Below are positions 44,399-52,189 of a stretch of DNA of 64,000 nt, piece after piece. Origin of the DNA: Parablautia intestinalis. Its GTDB lineage: Bacteria > Bacillota > Clostridia > Lachnospirales > Lachnospiraceae. The notes under the pieces are model-generated. The model made no database searches, was not told the origin of the DNA, and saw only the letters and a list, made by a program, of their open reading frames with translations. The stretch is taken from positions 1 to 64,000 of the forward strand of contig RAYQ01000001.1 in NCBI GenBank assembly GCA_003612395.1. Reading direction: 5' to 3'. The stretch's first letter is position 1. Each line of letters opens with the position of its first letter. The position numbers and the translations under genes are program-made.

Positions 44399-45232
44399 GA
44401 TTATAGAATAGAAGAACTGCTCCCCATTATTTCCGGACTGGCTCTGGAATACGGCGGTTATGAAAGTACATCCATAACCTACGAAAAAGCGCAGGAACTT
44501 ATGGAAGCCGTTTTATTTTGTTTAAACGAATATCAGGATTCCAATCCATGCGCTCCTGCCCGCAGGGATATTTCCACAAAGGAGCAGTATCGCATCGGCA
44601 TGAAGCTGGTGTTTGAAAAAGTGGAAAGGATCAGAAAAATATTTAATGAAATTACTCTTCAGTTTGAGGACTTTGGGGTGAAATGCTTATATGACACCGT
44701 GCAAAAAGGCATTCCCCGGTTTTTGAAATGGTATAATATAAAATTTTGTCCGCAAAACACGATTCTTACTTTGGACTATCCGCTGCTTGCAGATTACGGT
44801 TCCTTAAAAGGCGCGGACGCGGTTTATCAATATATCTTGGCCATCCGGACAGAGCAGCTGTTTTTATGCGCATTCAGGAAACGTTATATCCTGCTGGTTT
44901 TGGAGAAGTACAATTCCGAATATCAGGATATGGCGGAAAATATCTGTGGTATTGTATTGACAAATATGATCGGACATATTGCAGTCAGAAAAGCATTTGA
45001 CGACACCGAATTTACGAATGCAGAATATCAGCAGTTATCGAAAATGTTCAGTGGAAAATCCATATCGGAAATAGAGGAAGTCATAAAAAATTTTATCGGA
45101 GAAATAACAGGCCGTTTTTATGATAACAATATGGAGCTGTCCGCATATCTGTATTGTGAAGCGAACAATATAGCCGTACGGATTTATACGGCAAATCAAT
45201 ATGGAGCATTAAGCAGGGTATTTCTGCTGTAA
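44384..45232 (+). CDS. DUF6179-like protein
   Basis: 282 residues (278 if translation starts at ATG 44396). Helical, soluble, no known catalytic motif. The opening YRIEELLPIISGLALEYGGYESTSITYEKAQELMEAVLFC-like region and the later GIPRFLKWYNIKFCPQNTILTLDYPLL-like region are recalled from DUF6179 proteins, partners of DUF6323. The true start is uncertain, because the ribosome site and the codons M-V-I-F-M are part of a dispersed repeat. It is convergent with prfB, with a bidirectional terminator between. Confidence 0.72.
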   Translation: MVIFMDYRIEELLPIISGLALEYGGYESTSITYEKAQELMEAVLFCLNEYQDSNPCAPARRDISTKEQYRIGMKLVFEKVERIRKIFNEITLQFEDFGVKCLYDTVQKGIPRFLKWYNIKFCPQNTILTLDYPLLADYGSLKGADAVYQYILAIRTEQLFLCAFRKRYILLVLEKYNSEYQDMAENICGIVLTNMIGHIAVRKAFDDTEFTNAEYQQLSKMFSGKSISEIEEVIKNFIGEITGRFYDNNMELSAYLYCEANNIAVRIYTANQYGALSRVFLL

Positions 45233-45261
45233 TTTTTATGAGCTTATATGAAATATTAAAT

Positions 45262-45285
45262 GGGCAGGGAAGATTTTCCCTGCCC
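45262..45285. terminator. Bidirectional terminator between the DUF6179-like gene and prfB
   Basis: GGGCAGGGAA pairs with TTCCCTGCCC around a four-base loop. AT-rich tails flank both sides. It lies between convergent genes. Confidence 0.82.
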
Positions 45286-45300
45286 TCAAAAATAAACTTT

Positions 45301-46417
45301 TTATTCATTACTCTTTACGTTTATCCACTTTAAATATGCGTTTATAAAAGAATCCAGAGCCCCGTCCAGCACGGCATCCGTATTGCCTGTCTCTGCATTC
45401 GTCCTGTGATCCTTCACCATAGTGTAGGGCTGCATCACATAAGAGCGAATCTGATTTCCCCAGCCAATCTCTTTCACTTCCCCGCGAATATCCGAAAGTT
45501 TCTCCGCGTTGGCCTCTTTTTGGAGCAAATATAGTCTCGCTTTCAGCATTTGCATGGCCTTATCCTTATTTTGGAACTGGGAACGTTCATTCTGACACTG
45601 TACCACAATACCTGTGGGGATATGGGTAATACGAATGGCAGAGGACGTCTTGTTGATATGCTGCCCTCCTGCGCCGCTGCTTCGGTAGGTGTCAATGCGC
45701 AAATCATCTTCATTGATCTCCACATCCACATCCTCCTCAATATCCGGCATCACATCCAGCGATACGAAGGAAGTCTGACGCTTGCCCTGGGCATTAAAAG
45801 GAGAAATGCGCACCAGCCTGTGTACGCCTTTTTCCGATTTCAGGTAGCCATAGGCATTGGTCCCATTTACCTGAAAAGTCACTGATTTAATACCAGCCTC
45901 ATCTCCGTCCAGATAATCCAGCACTTCCACACTAAAGCCCTTGCGCTCCGCCCATCTGGTATACATGCGGTAAAGCATGGAACACCAGTCACAGCTCTCC
46001 GTTCCTCCTGCTCCCGCATTCAGCTTTAAAATAGCATTGTAACTGTCATACTCCTCCGAAAGCAGTGTGCTGATGCGGATCTCCTCAAAGGCTTCGATAA
46101 ACTCGTTAAGCTCTGCCCGGATATCGGCCGCCAGAGTGGCGTCTTCTTCCTCATACCCCATCTCAATCAGCGTTTCAATATCCTCATACTGGCTTTCAAG
46201 CCCCTGTATGGTTTCCACCGTATCCTTTAAATTTTTTAGTTCTTTCATTTTCTTATTAGAGCGTTCCGGGTCATCCCAAAATCCGGGAGCCTCCATTTCC
46301 CGCTCTAATTCTTCAATTTTTTTTGACTTATTTGCTAAGTCAAAGTGAATCCCTCACTTCCGCTAAAGGGCTCTTGTAAGTCTGCAGCTCAGATTTCATC
46401 TGATCTAATTCTACCAC
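45301..46417 (-). CDS. prfB: Peptide chain release factor 2, with programmed +1 frameshift
   Basis: RF2 of about 371 residues, read in two parts: GTG 46417 down to the in-frame TGA at 46342-46340, then +1 continuation from 46341 to 45301. The junction CTT TGA C is the classical autoregulatory frameshift site. A GAGGG Shine-Dalgarno-like run precedes it by five bases. Release-factor hallmarks are the SPF tripeptide (RISPFNAQGK) that reads UGA/UAA, and the GGQ loop (SSGAGGQHINKTSSAI). The ribosome site AGAGGTGA lies six bases before GTG. Low RF2 levels would increase frameshifting and so restore RF2. It lies downstream of secA, the usual order in Firmicutes. Confidence 0.97.
46340..46345 (-). 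promoter_or_regulatory. Programmed +1 frameshift site of prfB
   Basis: CTTTGA read on the minus strand, followed by C. The surrounding AAGTGA and TCACTT arms form a 6-bp dyad enclosing the GGGAT run, which could modulate the pause. Confidence 0.9.
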
Positions 46418-46475
46418 CTTGCGTCACCTCTTTCTTTATTTTATTTTTGCCCTGACTCCAATCTGCCCACAAATC

Positions 46476-46550
46476 AAGGCATTCTTCTAAGGTGTGAAGA
46501 AAAGTTCTTAGTTGGCGTTTCTTGATATCTTAGAGCTTTTCTTCACACTA
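46476..46550 (-). repeat. Composite leader repeat with long inverted arms between secA and prfB
   Basis: GTGTGAAGAAAAG (46492-46504) pairs perfectly with CTTTTCTTCACAC (46536-46548), with further imperfect pairing inward. The repeat runs into the secA stop codon and lies in the prfB leader. It aligns with 23655-23732 over its full length and with 10053-10086 in part. Confidence 0.85.
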
Positions 46551-49112
46551 TTTCCTGCCGCAGCATTGCTTATATTTTTTGCCACTGCCGCATGGGCAGG
46601 GGTCATTGGGATAGATCTTGGCATTCTCACGCCTTACCGGTCCTTTGGCCACAGAATCATCCTTATTGGTGCCTGTCACTTTGGCAACCTGCTCCCTCTC
46701 CACCTTCTGTTCCACCCTTACATGGAACAGAACGCGTATGGTTTCCTCGCGGATATTCTGGGTCATTTCATCAAACATTTCGTAACCGCTGAGCTTATAT
46801 TCCACAAGGGGGTCTCTCTGCCCGTAAGCCTGCAGACCAACACCCTGACGGAGCTGTTCCATATCGTCAATGTGATCCATCCACTTTCTGTCAATTACCT
46901 TAAGAAGGATTACACGCTCTAACTCGCGGATTGCCTCCGGCTCAGGGAATTCCGCTTCCTTTGCCTCATAAAGCTTAACCGCCTCCTCCTTCAACTGATG
47001 CTTCAATGCATTTTTCTTGGGTGTATTGATACGCCCACGGTTAATGGGCTTTAAGGGAATAGTCGGAAGAAGGAGAGTATTTAATTCTTCCAGATTCCAG
47101 TCATCATAATCCGTATCATCACCAATTACAATATCCACGGCATTTTCCGTGATATCCGTAATCATCTTGTAAATAGCATCCCGCATACTCTCGCCGTCCA
47201 AAACCCGGCGCCTTTCCTCATAAATGATCTCTCTCTGCTCGTTCATAACCTGATCGTACTCAAGCAGGTTTTTACGGATGCCAAAGTTATTGTTCTCTAT
47301 CTTCTTCTGGGCGGATTCAATGGCATTGCTTAAAGTCTTATGCTCAATTTCCTGATTTTCCGGGATGCCCAATGCATTAAACATCGTGATCATCCGTTCG
47401 GAGCCAAAAAGACGCATCAGGTCATCTTCAAGGGAAATATAAAATTTAGACTCACCCGGATCTCCCTGACGGCCGGAACGGCCGCGGAGCTGATTGTCAA
47501 TACGCCTTGACTCATGACGCTCCGTACCGATAATCTTAAGGCCTCCTGCCTGCTTTGCCGCATCGTCCAGCTTAATATCCGTACCACGGCCCGCCATGTT
47601 GGTGGCAATGGTAACAGCCCCATGAATACCTGCATCTGCCACAATCTCAGCCTCTAACTCGTGGAATTTGGCATTTAAAACCTTGTGGGGAATTCCCTGC
47701 TTGGTAAGCAGTCTGCTAAGTTCCTCCGATGCCTCAATAGTAATGGTACCCACCAGCACAGGCTGCCCTTTTCCATGGGATTCCTTTACTGCCTCCACGA
47801 TAGCATGAAGTTTTTCTTTTCTGGTCTTATATACCGCATCCTGCTGGTCCTTCCTCGCAACCGGCCGGTTAGTAGGTATTTCTATAACGTCCATTCCGTA
47901 AATATCACGGAATTCTCTCTCTTCTGTAAGAGCGGTACCTGTCATACCTGCTTTTTTGTCGAATTTATTAAAAAAGTTCTGGAAGGTGATGGTTGCAAGG
48001 GTTTTGCTCTCCCGCTTCACCTTTACATGTTCTTTCGCTTCTATCGCCTGATGAAGGCCGTCCGAGTAACGCCGCCCCGGCATAATACGTCCGGTAAACT
48101 CGTCTACAATCAGTACCTGGTCGTCCTTTACCACATAGTCCTGATCCCGGAACATAAGGTTGTTGGCCCGCAGCGCCAGGGTAATGTTGTGCTGGATCTC
48201 AATGTTTTCAGGATCTGCAAGGTTTTCAATCTGAAAGAATTTCTCCACCTTATCAACACCCTGTGCGGTAAGATTTACTATCTTGTCCTTTTCATTGACA
48301 ATAAAATCGCCTGTCTCTTCCCGCTCCACGCCCATAATGGCATCCATCTTGCTTAAGTCTTCCATATCCTCGCCGCGCTTCATCTGTTTGGCTAAGATGT
48401 CGCATACTTCGTATAGTTTCGTGGATTTCCCGCTTTGACCGGATATAATAAGGGGCGTCCTTGCCTCGTCAATCAGCACCGAGTCCACCTCGTCAATAAT
48501 CGCATAATGCAGACCCCGGAGCACAAGCTGCGCCTTATAAATAACCATATTGTCGCGCAGATAATCAAACCCCAGCTCGTTATTGGTCACATAAGTGATA
48601 TCGCATCCATAGGCTTCCCGTCTCTCCTCAGCTTTCATGCTGTTTAACACCACCCCAACGGTAAGTCCTAAAAATTTATGAACCTCTCCCATCCATTCCG
48701 CATCACGCTTGGCAAGGTAATCGTTGACGGTAACAATGTGTACCCCTTTTCCCTCCAAAGCATTCAGATATGCCGGCAGCGTGGCTACCAGTGTCTTTCC
48801 TTCACCGGTTTTCATTTCCGAAATACGGCCCTGATGGAGAATAATACCTCCAATCAGCTGCACCCGGTAATGCTCCATATTCAGCACTCTCTTAGCTGCC
48901 TCGCGCACCACTGCAAAAGCCTCCGGCAGAATATCGTCTAAGGTTTCGCCTTCTCCCAAGCGTTTCTTAAATTCTTCTGTTTTTCCCGTGAGCTCCGTAT
49001 CCGATAAAGCCTGCATGGAAGGCCGCAGGTTTTCAATAGCCTGCACCGTTTCTTCAATACGCTTTAATTCTCTTTCACTGTGGGTGCCAAATATTTTCTG
49101 GAATAAATTCAT
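46548..49112 (-). CDS. secA: Protein translocase ATPase SecA
   Basis: The 854-residue preprotein translocase motor. It has Walker [10 protein letters not shown] (near residue 100), the DEAD-type box [38 protein letters not shown], and [15 protein letters not shown] in NBD2, then the helical scaffold and a C-terminal zinc-binding SecB/ribosome motif ([13 protein letters not shown]). ATG 49112 has GGAGG at five bases. A four-codon extension MEEK lies within the ribosome site and is rejected. The leader carries a shared hairpin-plus-RBS element and a large array of hairpin repeats. Confidence 0.98.
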   Translation of the reverse strand: MNLFQKIFGTHSERELKRIEETVQAIENLRPSMQALSDTELTGKTEEFKKRLGEGETLDDILPEAFAVVREAAKRVLNMEHYRVQLIGGIILHQGRISEMKTGEGKTLVATLPAYLNALEGKGVHIVTVNDYLAKRDAEWMGEVHKFLGLTVGVVLNSMKAEERREAYGCDITYVTNNELGFDYLRDNMVIYKAQLVLRGLHYAIIDEVDSVLIDEARTPLIISGQSGKSTKLYEVCDILAKQMKRGEDMEDLSKMDAIMGVEREETGDFIVNEKDKIVNLTAQGVDKVEKFFQIENLADPENIEIQHNITLALRANNLMFRDQDYVVKDDQVLIVDEFTGRIMPGRRYSDGLHQAIEAKEHVKVKRESKTLATITFQNFFNKFDKKAGMTGTALTEEREFRDIYGMDVIEIPTNRPVARKDQQDAVYKTRKEKLHAIVEAVKESHGKGQPVLVGTITIEASEELSRLLTKQGIPHKVLNAKFHELEAEIVADAGIHGAVTIATNMAGRGTDIKLDDAAKQAGGLKIIGTERHESRRIDNQLRGRSGRQGDPGESKFYISLEDDLMRLFGSERMITMFNALGIPENQEIEHKTLSNAIESAQKKIENNNFGIRKNLLEYDQVMNEQREIIYEERRRVLDGESMRDAIYKMITDITENAVDIVIGDDTDYDDWNLEELNTLLLPTIPLKPINRGRINTPKKNALKHQLKEEAVKLYEAKEAEFPEPEAIRELERVILLKVIDRKWMDHIDDMEQLRQGVGLQAYGQRDPLVEYKLSGYEMFDEMTQNIREETIRVLFHVRVEQKVEREQVAKVTGTNKDDSVAKGPVRRENAKIYPNDPCPCGSGKKYKQCCGRK

Positions 49113-49150
49113 TTTTTCCTCCATTCCGAAGCGTTTTACGCTGAGGAGGC

Positions 49151-49410
49151 GAGCGAAATGTCAGATTTCGCTCTGCCATCATGGAATTTGTGACGTTTTG
49201 TCACAAATTCTTAATTGAATAAATTGCTATCAGGCAATTTATTCAACCTTATACCCCCTGCATATCGCAAGCTTTGCTTGCGATACTGCCACCGATAAAG
49301 AGTTTGGAAGTTCACTTCCAAACTTATACCCCCTGCATACCGCAAGCCGTGCTTGCAATATTGCTACCAATAGAAAGTTTGGAAGTTTACTTCCAAACTT
49401 ATCATGCAAC
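49151..49410 (-). repeat. Array of paired hairpins upstream of secA
   Basis: In order on the plus strand: GAGCGAAAT/ATTTCGCTC (49151-49173), GAATTTGTGAC/GTCACAAATTC (49184-49210), GAATAAATTGC/GCAATTTATTC (49217-49244), TATCGCAAGC/GCTTGCGATA (49263-49285), AGTTTGGAAGT/ACTTCCAAACT (49301-49324), GCAAGC/GCTTGC (49342-49356), AGTTTGGAAGT/ACTTCCAAACT (49376-49399). Two tandem units of about 75 bases start at 49251 and 49326. The linker CTGCCACC-like is kept between the first and second hairpin of each module. Between 49125 and 49635 there is no gene. Confidence 0.88.
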
Positions 49411-49606
49411 AAGTTATGCTTGTGGTACGCTTGCTCTTCAAAACTGCAAACTTTATTGTAACAGATTTGAAGGCCATATTCAACTATACAAATATTATCA
49501 TTTTATAAAAACGTAACAGCTGGCGAAATTTTATTGTAAGTCGTATAGAATGACTGTTATAATACTAAAAAATCTCGCGGAACGTGCTGGCCGTTGTTTG
49601 TGCCTG

Positions 49607-49650
49607 GGCACAAATTTGCAGGCTCAGAAAGGAACATGGTTATTTTTATG
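49607..49650 (+). repeat. RBS-and-start leader repeat, copy 3
   Basis: GGCACAAATTTGCAGGCTCA, GAAAGGAACATGG and TTATTTTTATG. It matches copy 2 at 44 positions with about five differences and ends at a start codon of the kinase-like gene. Confidence 0.88.
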
Positions 49651-50178
49651 AGGATTATGGTATGCGGATTAAACGGCACGGGAAAGAGCACGCTGGGAAA
49701 AGCGCTTGCGGAGAAACTGCATTTTCATTTTACAGACAATGAGGATCTGTACTTTTCCAAATCGGATCCTGATTATGTTTATGCCTCTCCCCGCACGAAG
49801 GAGGAAGTAAGGCCGCTTTTGCTTCAGGAAATAAAAGCCCATGAAAACTTTGTCTTTGCTTCTGTAAAAGGCGATTACGAAGACAACGTTTATTCATTTT
49901 TTCAATACGTCGTATTCATTTATGTTCCCAGGGATATCCGCCTGCAGCGGGTTAAAAACCGTTCTTTTCAGAAATTTGGAAACAGGATGCTGCCCGGCGG
50001 AGATTTGTTTGAACAGGAAGAAAATTTTTTTCGCCTTGTCAGCTCCCGTCCTGAAAATACCGTTGAAGAGTGGATAAAGGCCTTACGCTGTCCCGTCATC
50101 CGCATTGACGGGACAAAACCTGTTGAGGATAATATAAAAATTATTGTAAGGAAAATCCATTCGACCGGCGGGCGGTAA
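49636..50178 (+). CDS. Small P-loop kinase (shikimate/adenylate-kinase-like)
   Basis: 180 residues from ATG 49636, or 176 from ATG 49648 (starting MRIMVCGLNG). It has Walker A GLNGTGKSTLGKALAEKL at the N terminus, a DNEDLYF segment typical of substrate-binding shikimate or gluconate-type kinases, and a lid-like RLQRVKNRSFQKFGNRM. The position of the Asp after strand 2 suits a small-molecule kinase. The substrate is unknown, and there is no aro gene nearby. The start lies inside a dispersed repeat that provides the GAAAGG ribosome site. It is divergent from secA and convergent with the TrpB-like gene. Confidence 0.78.
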   Translation: MVIFMRIMVCGLNGTGKSTLGKALAEKLHFHFTDNEDLYFSKSDPDYVYASPRTKEEVRPLLLQEIKAHENFVFASVKGDYEDNVYSFFQYVVFIYVPRDIRLQRVKNRSFQKFGNRMLPGGDLFEQEENFFRLVSSRPENTVEEWIKALRCPVIRIDGTKPVEDNIKIIVRKIHSTGGR

Positions 50179-50249
50179 TTTTTGTATTGAAAGACTGGCC
50201 GCTATCCTGCTTTACGTCTGGATCTCATAAATATCTTTAGAAAAAATAT

Positions 50250-50273
50250 TCGGGCGGCGTGGTCGCCACCCGA
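50250..50273. terminator. Bidirectional terminator between kinase-like and TrpB-like genes
   Basis: TCGGG-GGCG pairs with CGCC-CCCGA with one C/A mismatch and a TGGT loop. On the minus strand it is followed by a TATTTTTT run, and on the plus strand by a T-rich stretch. Confidence 0.75.
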
Positions 50274-50361
50274 TACATTTCTTTCTTATTACAATAAGCT
50301 GGCTCGCGAAGCGTGGCAGCGTTTGTTTTTCAGCTTCTGTTACTTTTTCTGTTACCTTTCC

Positions 50362-51756
50362 CTATATTTCATTTCCGGGAAACCGGGGGATCCCTGCAAA
50401 TCCTTTCGCCAGATCCTCTTCGGAGGGAATATAGTCTGTCATTTCCCCATTATGGAAACGCTCGTATGCCATCATATCAAAGTAACCGGTTCCCGTAAGT
50501 CCAAAGAGAATGGTCTTTTCCTCCCCGGTCTCCTTGCACTTTAAGGCTTCGTCTATGGCAACCTTGATTGCGTGGGAGCTTTCCGGCGCGGGCAGGATTC
50601 CCTCTACCCTTGCAAATTCCTCCGCAGCCTTAAACACTGCCGTCTGTTCCACGCTCACCGCCTCCATGTATCCGTCCGCATACAGCTGGGAAAGCACGGA
50701 ACTCATGCCGTGATAGCGGAGCCCGCCCGCATGGTTGGGCGCAGGAATAAAGCTGCTGCCTAAGGTGTACATCTTGGCAAGAGGGCACACCTTACCGGTA
50801 TCACAGAAATCATATACATATTTTCCTCTTGTAAGGCTCGGGCAGGATGCGGGCTCAACCGCTATAAAACGATAATCCGCTTCTCCCCGCAGCTTTTCTC
50901 CCATAAAGGGTGAAATCAGACCGCCCAGATTGGATCCGCCTCCGGCGCATCCTATGATCAGATCCGGCTTAATTCCATATTTGTCCATGGCAATTTTGCT
51001 CTCCAGGCCAATGACCGACTGGTGCAGTAAAACCTGGGTCAGCACGGAGCCCAGCACATAGCGGTATCCTTCCTGGGACGTAGCCGCCTCCACAGCTTCC
51101 GATATGGCGCAGCCAAGGCTTCCCGTGGTGCCGGGGAATTCCTCTAAGATCTTTCGTCCTACCTTCGTAGTGCCGGAAGGAGAGGGCGTAACATTCGCGC
51201 CGTAAGTCCTCATAACCTCTCTCCGGAAAGGCTTTTGCTCGTAGGAACACTTCACCATATAAACCTGGCAGTCAAGCCCAAGATAAGCACACGCCATAGA
51301 AAGTGCAGTTCCCCACTGCCCTGCTCCTGTTTCCGTGGTAACACCTTTAAGTCCCTGGTTCTTTGCATAATAGGCCTGGGCAATAGCGGAATTTAATTTA
51401 TGACTGCCGCTTGTATTATTGCCTTCAAATTTATAATAAATTTTGGCCGGAGTCTGTAATTTTTGTTCCAGGCAGTATGCCCGTACCAGGGGAGATGGAC
51501 GGTACATTTTGTAAAAGTTTTTAATCTCCTCCGGAATTTTAAAATAAGGGGTTGCGTCATCTAACTCCTGCCTGCACAGCTCCTCACAGAAAATACCGCT
51601 CATTTCCTCAAGGGTCAGCGGCTTTAATGTTCCCGGATTAAGGAGGGGAGCCGGTTTATTTTTCATGTCCGCCCGTACATTGTACCAACTGTCGGGCATC
51701 TCATGTTCTTCCAGATAAATTTTGTAGGGGATTTCTTTGCTCGTTGTTTTGCTCAT
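50362..51756 (-). CDS. TrpB-like PLP-dependent enzyme (TrpB2 type)
   Basis: A 464-residue tryptophan synthase beta-like protein of the TrpB2 group. It has the PLP Lys120 in NNTSGSHKLNSAIAQA, ETGAGQWGTALS, CAGGGSNLGGL for phosphate binding, and ESSHAIKVAIDEAL. TrpB2 proteins are longer than TrpB1 and often found, as here, without trpA or other trp genes. They turn indole plus serine (or phosphoserine) into tryptophan. ATG 51756 follows GGAGA at nine bases. A shared GGAATGGAG leader piece is present. The upstream neighbour is the PBECR-like nuclease fragment. Confidence 0.93.
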   Translation of the reverse strand: MSKTTSKEIPYKIYLEEHEMPDSWYNVRADMKNKPAPLLNPGTLKPLTLEEMSGIFCEELCRQELDDATPYFKIPEEIKNFYKMYRPSPLVRAYCLEQKLQTPAKIYYKFEGNNTSGSHKLNSAIAQAYYAKNQGLKGVTTETGAGQWGTALSMACAYLGLDCQVYMVKCSYEQKPFRREVMRTYGANVTPSPSGTTKVGRKILEEFPGTTGSLGCAISEAVEAATSQEGYRYVLGSVLTQVLLHQSVIGLESKIAMDKYGIKPDLIIGCAGGGSNLGGLISPFMGEKLRGEADYRFIAVEPASCPSLTRGKYVYDFCDTGKVCPLAKMYTLGSSFIPAPNHAGGLRYHGMSSVLSQLYADGYMEAVSVEQTAVFKAAEEFARVEGILPAPESSHAIKVAIDEALKCKETGEEKTILFGLTGTGYFDMMAYERFHNGEMTDYIPSEEDLAKGFAGIPRFPGNEI

Positions 51757-51809
51757 TGCTTTTATTCTCCATTCCACGCCTTCCGCGCTGTGTATTTCTT
51801 TTATAAAAC

Positions 51810-52103
51810 TTAGTTGCTCATTCCAACTAATTTCGAAGTCTTTATCCGCAATATCAACCGGAAATTAACCCCATTATTTTCAACCGTTTTTAAAATGAAA
51901 GCCGTATCAGGCTTATTCGCTTCCAAAATATAATCCGGATGACTGATAATTTCACTAAAATATTTTGAAAACTTCTCATAATCTCCGGGATGTCTGCTCT
52001 TTATATGCTGAATCTGATTGTCTGTGATAATCACCTCATCCGTAACAATATCCGGCGTTATGCACTTGTATATTTCCCTGTTTATCTTCCCGACCAGATA
52101 CAC
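51810..52103 (-). CDS. PBECR-type nuclease-fold protein, probably truncated
   Basis: 97 residues. The core (GKINREIYKCITPDIVTDEV, IITDNQIQHIKSRHPGDYEKF, YILEANKPDTAFILK and FRLILRIKT) resembles the phage-Barnase-EndoU-ColicinE5/D-RelE-like (PBECR) domain proteins found singly in Lachnospiraceae and in polyvalent phage proteins. The reading frame ends at KTSKLVGMSN, where family members continue for about 30 more residues. In another frame the next codons read NEQLSFIKEIHSAEG, suggesting a frameshift. It starts with GTG 52103, with GAGG at eight bases. The assignment rests on recalled family patterns. Confidence 0.6.
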   Translation of the reverse strand: MYLVGKINREIYKCITPDIVTDEVIITDNQIQHIKSRHPGDYEKFSKYFSEIISHPDYILEANKPDTAFILKTVENNGVNFRLILRIKTSKLVGMSN

Positions 52104-52189
52104 CTGTATTTCCTCTTTTGCCTATGGTGTATACATTATACCGGATTTTACTACATCCCTTTTAATTTATTATGCGTTTTACATCATTC

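Noticed and set aside
46297-46417. prfB as a broken gene because of the in-frame TGA
   Set aside because: The TGA lies in the exact programmed frameshift context of RF2 and both halves are intact.
49251-49400. Tandem 75-base repeats as a possible CRISPR array
   Set aside because: There are only two units, the 'spacers' are themselves palindromic and shared with other loci, and no cas genes are present.
50313-50544. Plus-strand frames of 61-73 residues at the end of the TrpB-like gene
   Set aside because: They are antisense to a conserved enzyme gene and lack ribosome sites.
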